Positions 55,880 through 64,000 of a DNA stretch of 64,000 nt are shown here, piece by piece. The DNA comes from Brachionus manjavacas (taxonomy: Eukaryota; Rotifera; Eurotatoria; Ploima; Brachionidae), in NCBI GenBank assembly GCA_019054805.1, contig JAHQIY010000010.1, positions 975,501-1,039,500 on the forward strand, written 5' to 3'. The position numbers and the translations under genes were made by a program. The number at the start of each line of letters is the position of its first letter. Position 1 is the stretch's first letter. Under the pieces are notes generated by a model. It worked only from the letters and a program-made list of their open reading frames with translations. It did no database searches and had not been told where the DNA came from.

Positions 55880-56722
55880 TAATGGAATCATTTAATAGAA
55901 AAAATGACATGAAGGCTTACTTAAAAAATTGATTAAAATGAATCCACCTAATTACTTGACTTACTGGATTAGATCCTTTTTAGACTCTAGGGCATTTAAG
56001 GTAAATGTAAATGACTTCTGAGCTAAGAATGCCAAATGACCGCAGGTGTCCCTCAAGGCTCGGTAAATAACTAGTCCTCTTTTATTTAGTATAAATATTA
56101 ATGACATCCCCAAAAGAAACAAAACAAATAATGAATACTCACTGCTTTTCGCAGATGATCTAGTTACATTCTTCATTTATAACAAAAAGGGAACCTAGAA
56201 AATAAGATAAATAAATACACCAACGAACTAGAACAATTGTTTATTAAGTGGAAAATCAAGATATAAGTTGAAAAGTCGTGTTCAGTAGTCTTTTCTAAGT
56301 TCAAAAAAGAGAATGATAATCTTAACTAAATTTTTTGGAACAGAATAGTGAGCCAAAAAGAGATCAAGTTTCTTTATATTAAATCTGATTCTAAGTTAAA
56401 TTTTAATATACTGGTAGACGAAATTAAAGAACGCTGCAATAAAAGGCTAAATATTATTATGAATACCACTCCATTGTGTAATTGCTACCTTACCATTTCC
56501 TCTTTTTTTCCTTCAACTATATAAACATGTTTCACATGTAACAGCCTATTTAAATATATGTCTTCTTAATTTTCTTTACATTTTTTTTAACTTATTTACT
56601 TTATTTTTATTTTTATTCGATCTTATTTTATTAACTTTATTATGATTTTTATTTTTATTTTTTATCTTTTTTTTATAATTTATTCTGAAGGAGCTCTAGC
56701 TGGGTACAGAAAACAAATAAAT
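55880..56722 (+). mobile_element. Jockey-like LINE (family C) relic with 3' UTR
   Basis: Plus-strand fragments read NPPNYLTYWIRSFLDSRAFK and GVPQGS-like VSLKAR, then ININDIPKRNKTNNEYSLLF followed by ADDLVTFF (catalytic box near 56150). Next comes ELEQLFIKWKIKI and IVSQKEIKFLYIKSDSKLNF, then a UTR starting near 56460 and ending TCTGAAGGAGCTCTAGCTGGGTACAG...AAATAAAT. Deleted and frameshifted. Confidence 0.75.
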
Positions 56723-56753
56723 GGGTTAGGGTTAGGGTTTGGGTTTAGGTTTT
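56723..56753 (+). repeat. Interstitial telomere-like repeat
   Basis: GGGTTAGGGTTAGGGTTTGGGTTTAGG, i.e. two TTAGGG units followed by variant TTTGGG/TTTAGG units, directly abutting the LINE AAATAAAT tail. Confidence 0.85.
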
Positions 56754-57049
56754 AAATTAAATAAGTTGGTTTTTAATAAATTGTTTTAATTAGTTTTGCG
56801 TCATCAAAAAAATCTAGCTTTATTTAAAGCTGTTAATTGATTTTGCTGATATTTGATATTCAATCAGAATTCAAATTGTAAATTAGAAAACATTAAAAAA
56901 ACAAATTAAAATTTTAATTTAAAGAAAAAATTTAGAATGAAATCCAAGTATGATTGAAATTCAACTAAAAATTTAAATTTGAGCAATATAAAAGTGTCAT
57001 AAAATTTAAAAATAATGCTTACATTTTTTTACGCAGTTAATGAATTTCT

Positions 57050-57440
57050 AGTTTTTCAATTGCATATCACAAATTCACATTTCTTGATATTTTCGAATCT
57101 ACTATTATAAAGATCAATTACGGTTGAACTTGTTGTTGAAATATCTGAATCGATTCTTTCGGTTGGAGTCTGAGTTTCTTCTTCGATTCCTTTCTCTTAT
57201 TCATCAAAACCAGATCAAAAGATTTTAGCTAAAAACTTTTAAGATTCTTTTGTGAAGCAACACGTTTTCGTTTGTCTATTCGTTTTTCTTTTAATTCATA
57301 AAGAAACTGTTGAAATTTTCAAGTTTGAGTCGATATTCCACTACAATTGTATGAGAGAGTTTGTAATTTTTCAATCAATTTTCCCAGTATGTAGTATTTA
57401 GTTTGATCAATCTTAAGCACTTTTTTGAAAAAATATCTAA
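57050..57440 (-). pseudogene. Possible decayed coding stretch
   Basis: The minus strand reads KVLKIDQTKYYILGKLIEKL, FLYELKEKRIDKRKRVASQK and, in another frame, GIEEETQTPTERIDSDISTT. Composition is protein-like but no family is recognised; stops and a frame change are present. Confidence 0.3.
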
Positions 57441-59507
57441 AAAAATATGAAAAAACATTTGAAAATTCCTACTCAAGGCTTATAAACTGCTTTGTGATTA
57501 AAATATCAATATTAAAAACTTCAACATTTAACTCTCAATTTTCAATTACATTAATTTAATTTTTTTTAGAATCTGTGAAAAAATTTTAATTGCTCAACTT
57601 GAACATCTTATTGTTAAATTTTTTCAAACAGCTTTGGATTCTTTTTCTTTTTTTATTTTATAAAAATTTAAATGAATACTTTAATACAGAATCTAAATAA
57701 ATGAAGTGATAATCAGTCCTATAGATATGGACACTAGCCTGTTCGTTAACGTTGAAATTGAAAATTTTTTGAATTTAAAATTTTTAATCAGTTTGGTTGA
57801 TAATTTACTCAATTATTTGAATACTAATTCTAAACATGGTAATTAGATTAAAATCCGAGCAGAAAAAAAGAATATTGTTGTGTGATAAAATTAGAAAAAT
57901 AATTGAATATGCAAAAAATTATTTAATTCAAGGTTGTCTTATTAAATTTGTGATTTATTTTACTATTCCTGTGGTTTTAGTTTACTATGCTCCTTTAAAA
58001 TCATTCAAAAATAAATTAGGATTTATGATTTAAACTTCAAATATTTAAAATTTTCATTTTTTTAAATTTAATCATAACTTTATTTTTTTTAAATTCTGAA
58101 AAATAAATAAAATTAAGAAAATTTCAAGTAAGGATTTCAATTAAAGAAAAATATTGCTCCAGCTAAACACGATAAGAGAAAAACGGGACCCGGGAAAGAA
58201 TTTAAGGAATCTAGTGATGTGAGTTTTACCTTTAGTTTAGCCGACTAATTTTTAGTGAACTAAACTAAAATCAATAAGAAATCTTTTTGCTTTAAAAACT
58301 TATTCTAAATCTTTTATTAAATTTTATTAAAGAAATATTATCGAGAAAAAAAAATTCATTATTTTAATAATATTTTAATAATGAATGTATTTTGAGTAAA
58401 AAGTTTTGTTTTAATTCATATTTTTATGAATTAAAAATTTAGTATAATTTTGTTTTAAAAACCTGATCAACTTGAATGTTTGTAGGACATAAATTAGAAT
58501 CATTGGTTACAAGAAATAAATTAGCAAGAAGACAAAAATACACATCTATCTTAATGATTTAAAGAATAATGGTGGTCTGATTGACTTAAGGGTCTACTTG
58601 ATAAACATACTATCAAATTTTTTAACATTCTAATGAAAATTTTCAGCAAACACATTTTTTATTTATTAGCACACTTTTTGCTGAAAATCATACCTGCCTT
58701 TTTAAAACAATTAAAAAACTGTTAAGCATACTGGATTTTTGTAATAGATAAAAATTTTACATTAAAATTTATTAAATTTAAGTCAATTTAAGTAAACGTT
58801 TAAAAAAAATTTAATTTTGATTTTTTATCAATGCACTCTCTCATTTTTTCAGACCACCAAACTCGGTTTTTTTCACAAAATTATTAGACTCTTGAAATCA
58901 TCTTATTTTCAACAAATTAAAAAGATGATAATTTTTTTTTATAACTTGCCTATGAGGCTCAATTTAAACAAAATAAATAACTGATTTTAAAAGCTAAATA
59001 ATTAAAACAACGTACTTCTACCTCTACTTTAACCTGAATATTAGCTTCAATTTTTTACATGATTAATTTCAAGCCCCATCGACAAATTAAATTAATTGAT
59101 TAAAAGAATATTAAAAAATAGATTATTTGCTAAAAAAATAAAATTTATTTATAATAAAATAAAATTTAAATTATATGCTTATTAAATTCATGCTTAAAGA
59201 AATAGTTTTGACTATCTATCATGCTAAAATCTAACAAATATAATAGAAAAAAAAAGCAGTAATGTCATTTTTAACAAATTAAAGTATAGTATAGACAGTA
59301 AATGAGATTAGAAGATTTTAGTAGTTAAGAATTTCTAACGATATTAAATTCGATATCCTTATTCAGTAAATTAATTATCAATTTCATATTATTCAGCAAA
59401 ATATGTGCTTATATTTAAAATAAAATTTGAAAAAAATAATTTAAAATAAAAAGCATTAAAAGATGTTGTTGTTTTTTTAGTTACAAAATGGATCTATTAT
59501 TAAAATG
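57441..59507. other. AT-rich gene-poor stretch
   Basis: A 65-codon ORF (57836-58033) with one hydrophobic segment may be chance. Nothing else seen. Confidence 0.45.
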
Positions 59508-59640
59508 TCATTGAAAAAGTGCGATGTTTCAAGCATTTTCATATTTGAAATTAAACCTTATTATAAAAAAGAACGAATTTAATTTTTATTTGTAAAATTG
59601 TAAAAAAAATATTGAAAATTTTAAATAATCATTTAAATTT
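59508..59640 (+). repeat. Dispersed AAGTGCGATGTTTC repeat, copy 5
   Basis: TGTCATTGAAAAAGTGCGATGTTTCAAGCATTTT followed by TTTGAAATTAAACC and GAATTTAATTTTTATTTG, matching the reverse complement of 19200-19350. Confidence 0.6.
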
Positions 59641-61440
59641 AAATTCAATCTTTGAAAATATTCTTAAGTATTACTTTTACCATCTTTTTTAGTTTTTAAA
59701 AGGTAAGGTTAATTTAATTTATTAAAATAATTATTGTATTAATTTTAAGTACTATTCAATAAAAATTTTGTTTTCTTAATTTTTTTTTTACATTCAATGA
59801 TTTTTTTGAAAAAGCAGAACTAATTCTTGTTTTCTTTAGAAGAATACTAACTTTCAAAATTAGCTTACTCCTCGAATTGCGCCAATTTTGATTCCCCTTA
59901 AAAAAGCTCTTAATAAAAAAGGCAAATTGAAGTTTCAAATCAAATTTTAAGATCAAAACGATCTTTTAAAATTTTAAAACTTAATTAATCTAATGAAAAT
60001 GATTTTGAAAATGTTTAAGAAATAAAAACTTAACATTACTTAACATTTTATGTCTAATAATGGTTCATTATCTAATTAAAATCAAAATTAATGATCTCTA
60101 ATTTATTCAACAAAAACAATCAACAATTTATATAATTCAGGTAAAATTTATTCAAAAATTCAAATTTATAACTTTTATATCCACTCTTCAAACTTAAATG
60201 AAAATATTATTTTTCCACTTAAATAAACTTTAATTTTTAAAACAGTAAATTTTTTTGTCTTTAAAAGTAAGTTTTCATTAAAATCAATTAAAACATTTAA
60301 ACTTATTAAATTTCGATCAAAAGGGACATTTTAAAATTTTTAAAATGAAAATAAACTTCACAAGACATGTCAAGTAATTTTTTTTTTGAAAAAATTTATT
60401 TATTTTCTTTTATTAAAAAAAATTAAACAATTTATATTTTGATCTTTTGATCTTGATCTCAAACTTCAATTTGCCTAAAAAAATTTATTTATCAAAGAAG
60501 TTATTAAAATGTTGCATTTAAATTAAAATGCAACTTGTTCCATATCACTAAAATTTTTAATTTCCAATTTTAAAAATGCTCACTTATTCGAAATTATTTT
60601 TTTACTTAAATCTGAAAAAAATATTCATTTTTATTAATTTTTGTGTTTAAACTTTATACTAAGTTGTAGTCTAATTAAATAACCAATTTTTACGAAAAAA
60701 TTAGTTAAAAATCCAAAAGGACCAAAAAAGATTAGCCACAAGTTCGAGACCTGCTAGAGAAATCTAGGAAAACTCTAATCTGTGATTAAGCCAGCAATAA
60801 ATTATGTTTAAATACTAAATGTATCATTTTACTAATTTTTAAAAAAGTTAAATATAAACTTAGACAGTTGATGAAACTATGTAAATTTTTAAATCAAAGA
60901 ATTAATTTTGAAATGGACGATGGCTTTTGATGAATAAAACAAAAAAATTATAAAAAAAATTATAGAATAAGAAAATAAAATGTTGCATAAATTTATATTT
61001 TTTTTAAAGTATAACATTTGCAATTATAGTATAAAAAAATTGCAGAATAGTTTTGCTATTATTTTTTCACTCTAAGAGATGAAAGGCCAACAAAATTTGT
61101 ACTTAGGTCTTTTCATCAAAATTTTGTGAACAATCTCGATGTTGCTCAGACACAGGTTGATGTATTTAAATGTGATTAAGTCTCAGTTGGATCTTTTTGA
61201 GCCTTTTTGATTGATGTTGTGGACACCTAAGCGAGTTTTGAAAATGAGGGTAAAGGGAAAAGAGGTGGTGTACTCCAAAATAAAGTTAAGTTTAGGATGA
61301 GGATGAGGTAATTGATTTAAATAAACCAGCAAAAAGGAAACCAGGTCGTAATCCTAAAATTTGATGGCTTTTTTTTTACTCTCATTATTTTTTATTCCTG
61401 AATGTATGAAAGTATTCTAAGAGATTTATTTATACTCTTT
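59641..61440. other. AT-rich gene-poor stretch
   Basis: No coding, RNA or repeat family recognised. The segment 61080-61370 is slightly less AT-rich and has an AT-hook-like KPAKRKPGRNPK stretch near 61325, possibly a transposon remnant. Confidence 0.4.
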
Positions 61441-61676
61441 AGTTAAAATTTAATTGACTTTTAAGGCTATAATAATTTCCGTAAAATTAAGTAAATTAAT
61501 TTTTGTTGCTTTTTAAAGTCAAAATAATTTTTTTTTGTAAAATTCTATTAAAAAACGTAAAAATTGATCTTTTTGTAGCTCTTTTTTTGATCTTTCACGT
61601 TAATTACGGTAAAATTACCTAAAATTACAAAAAAATACGTAATTTTACCTGAGAATCATGGATCGTAGTAGCACTG
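61441..61676. mobile_element. Terminus of a Tc1-like TACGTAAA-family element
   Basis: ACGGTAAAATTACC, ATACGTAATTTTACC and a CACTG end followed by TA (61677-61678), as at the right end of 3181-4555. The other end was not found. Confidence 0.4.
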
Positions 61677-62570
61677 TATCACTAAAGGAATCGAGTTCAT
61701 TTAAAAAATAAGAGAAGTGTAATCTAATTTTTTATTAACACCAAATTAATGTTATTGTGTTCATATATTTAATGTTCTTTAAATGCTTTTTGGAATATGC
61801 TATTCTAGTATAAATTATTAATTTAATTTTTTATATTAAAAATCGAATAAACCTTAGTGTATTTGATAATTTTAGACAAAAGTTAATAATGACACAAAAA
61901 TTTTGAATTAATTATAAAAACAAGCTCATTAGTAGCTCTTTTTCAGTGACAAAACATAATACTTTTTTTTTATATTTTTCTTTTATCTACTTGATAAGCT
62001 TTTTTTTTTTAATTTGCTATAAAATAACCTACTATTTAGTATTTTTGAAAACGATTTTCATATTGTAAATTCGACCAATTTTAATTAATTATTTTTCTTG
62101 ATTTTGTACAAAGAATTTGATGCTAAAATTATTATTTAGTATGATGACCTAATCTTAGTAAGGTGAAAAAACTTAAGATTTTGTCCGTATTTTTGTTACA
62201 AGATTTTGACTGACTCATTAATTTTTTGACCATTTTGACTTTAACCGATTTTCATTTTATTTTAAAAGCATTTTGAAAAAAAATTTCTGTCAAAAATCTT
62301 TTTCAATCAAATATCCATCTTCGGCTCGCGTATTGAAACATATCAATCAGCTGGCTAAATAAAAGAAAACAGATATTAGAAGACTCTAGCGAGTCATTTG
62401 AATTATTTCTAGATCTTCAAATAAATAAAATGAAAAAGATAAATTGTAAAAAATTTTGAAAAATTTTTAAACTTTTTTTCAATTTTTTGCTTGATAAAAG
62501 TATTAATTTTACAAAAATCTACGTCATTTTGCGCAATGAGTTGAAATTTAAATTTTTTTTTATTAATCTC

Positions 62571-62711
62571 CTGAGTCCTGCTCAAAGTCCACATCTAATA
62601 AAAAAGCAACTTAAAACATTATTGCTAGATAAAAAATCTTTACCCAGTGAGTCATATAAAATAGTTTTTCTTTTAATTGAAAAATTCAAAAATAAGATTA
62701 GACAAACCTAG
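62571..62711 (+). pseudogene. Possible Tc1-like transposase C-terminal fragment
   Basis: Reads LLSPAQSPHLIKKQLKTLLL then KKSLPSESYKIVFLLIEKF, similar in layout to PAQSPDLNPIE..W..LK..(x)..LP of Tc1 transposases. The conserved Asn-Pro-Ile-Glu is lost, so the call is tentative. Confidence 0.35.
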
Positions 62712-63705
62712 AAAAGGATCTTTCTTAATCTGGTTTTATTAATTATTTTTTGCTTTTAGAAATGAACAAGTTAAACCAGTTCACCAAATCACAATTCTTT
62801 ATCCAAGGTTTCAGAACTACCAATTTCATTATTCTTATGATTTTCGTAGAAAGTTAGGATTAAATTATTTTGAAATCAACAACTCGTACTCTTGACTTAA
62901 CATTTATTTAAAAAGCGTCAGTGACTAGCCAGCCAAATGCATCAACACATGCCAAAAACACTAATACATAAAAGCAAAAAAAATTTAGAATGTGTTGAAT
63001 AACATCAATGAAATATAATAGATGCTTCAGGCTCAATAATTAAATTATTTTTTTATATTTGAAGAGTCTTAGAATTTTTCAGCTAAATTTTGGAAATAAA
63101 AATTAAAAAGGCCAAAAAATTTGCACTAGAATTAACAAAAGAATGCACAAAAATTAACCAAACCGAATAAAGAAATAATTTATTAGTTAAAAAGTGTAGA
63201 TCATCAAATACCTACAAAAAAAGTTAACCAAAATAAGACTTTAATATGTATTTAGTCAAAAGCAAATGTTTTTAATTAAAAATGAACTTTTTTTAAATAT
63301 TTTGTCTAAAATTTAATTTAATCGGAAATATAAAAGAAATAAAAAAGAAAATAATGTTAATTCAGATTTTTGTTGCTTTTAAAAGGTCTAATTAATCTGA
63401 TAAAAAAAATCAAAAATCGAGTTTAAAAATAAAAAAAAAAGTCTATAACATGATATTAATTTTCGTTTTAAATTAGGCATAAGTTACAAAAAAATTTGAT
63501 AATGGTTTTAGAAAAATTAGCTAATTTTCATCACAAAGAAAATGATGCTGAAGAAAAAATTTCCTGAAAGGCTTTAAGGAATTATGATTAAAAAAACTTA
63601 TTTGGAAAAGGTAATAACTCTTAAAGATTGCTATCATTAATATAATGGGCTTGAAGAAAAATCGATAAAAATTGATAAAAAATTTTCCAATTAAATTCTA
63701 TGAAT
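62712..63705. other. AT-rich stretch
   Basis: Nothing recognised. Confidence 0.4.
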
Positions 63706-63714
63706 ATATATAAA
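63706..63714 (+). promoter_or_regulatory. Possible TATA box
   Basis: TATATAAAT, with a TCATTTC initiator-like sequence ~32 bp downstream. Would serve the possible gene start at 63949. Confidence 0.25.
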
Positions 63715-63948
63715 TCCTACCACTTTATATAGGTATCTTTTCATTTCAACGGTATGCATTTTTTTTACTTTATTAGATATTTTACTAAGAAATTTCTAAT
63801 AATAAAATCAATATTCCAGACAAGATGATGATATCACTATTTTTCTTAGCACTAAAAGCAGACATGTCTTCCTAAGTTAAATTCCACATATATCAAATTG
63901 AGTTTAAATGCTAAACCTTGTATAAAAATGCGAAATTAAAATAAAATT

Positions 63949-64000
63949 ATGATGGTACAATTTTTCCAATCAGTCTTATGTTTGACAGCTATTGTAAAAG
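63949..64000 (+). CDS. Possible 5' end of a gene with hydrophobic N-terminus (runs off window)
   Basis: ATG ATG then a hydrophobic 15-residue run (VQFFQSVLCLTAIVK) open to the window end, resembling a signal peptide. Preceded by AATAAAATT and, ~240 bp upstream, a TATA-like box. Only 17 codons visible, so chance is quite possible. Confidence 0.25.
   Translation, partial: MMVQFFQSVLCLTAIVK

Overview
The window is AT-rich eukaryotic DNA dominated by transposable elements, with three convincing host genes. The evidence for a eukaryote is a spliced rhodopsin-class GPCR, LTR and non-LTR retrotransposons, a Penelope-like element, hAT, Tigger/pogo and Tc1-like DNA transposons, tRNA-derived SINEs, and a short run of TTAGGG-type repeats. 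A small invertebrate is likely. The mix of Penelope-like elements and CR1/jockey-type LINEs would fit a monogonont rotifer such as Brachionus, but that is inference only.

Layout. 1-1760 (-): the 5' 586 codons of a large intronless gene with a nucleotidyltransferase-like GG...DxD motif, running off the left edge. 2830-9080: layered repeats, namely a LINE tail cut by a Tc1-like element, then a Penelope-like element split by a Tigger/pogo element. 9080-17520: a minus-strand LINE split by a 7.0 kb Ty3/gypsy retrotransposon with two 218-bp LTRs. That element carries gag, pol and an extra third reading frame encoding RRM, Gln-rich coiled coil and C3HC4 RING (one TAA stop interrupts it). 17980-20300: two LINE remnants. 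21575-22612 (-): a secreted 345-aa protein whose 3' end is duplicated downstream. 23100-26220: a MITE, a LINE tail, an unidentified decayed coding stretch and a decayed Ty3/gypsy pol. 26325-31826: a 5.5 kb hAT element with very long terminal inverted repeats. 32160-33345: a short ORF and a degenerate minisatellite. 33807-35449 (-): a two-exon peptide-type GPCR with a MITE in its intron. 36084-37173: a LINE flanked by an unusually long (~125 bp) direct repeat. 37174-64000: gene-poor, very AT-rich DNA with LINE, SINE and Tc1 relics, an interstitial telomere-like repeat next to a LINE tail, and a possible first exon at the right edge.

The genes do not form a pathway. The host genes look like independent single genes, and the rest of the coding potential belongs to mobile elements in various stages of decay. 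The youngest recognisable insertion is the Ty3/gypsy element, whose LTRs differ at 5 of 218 positions.
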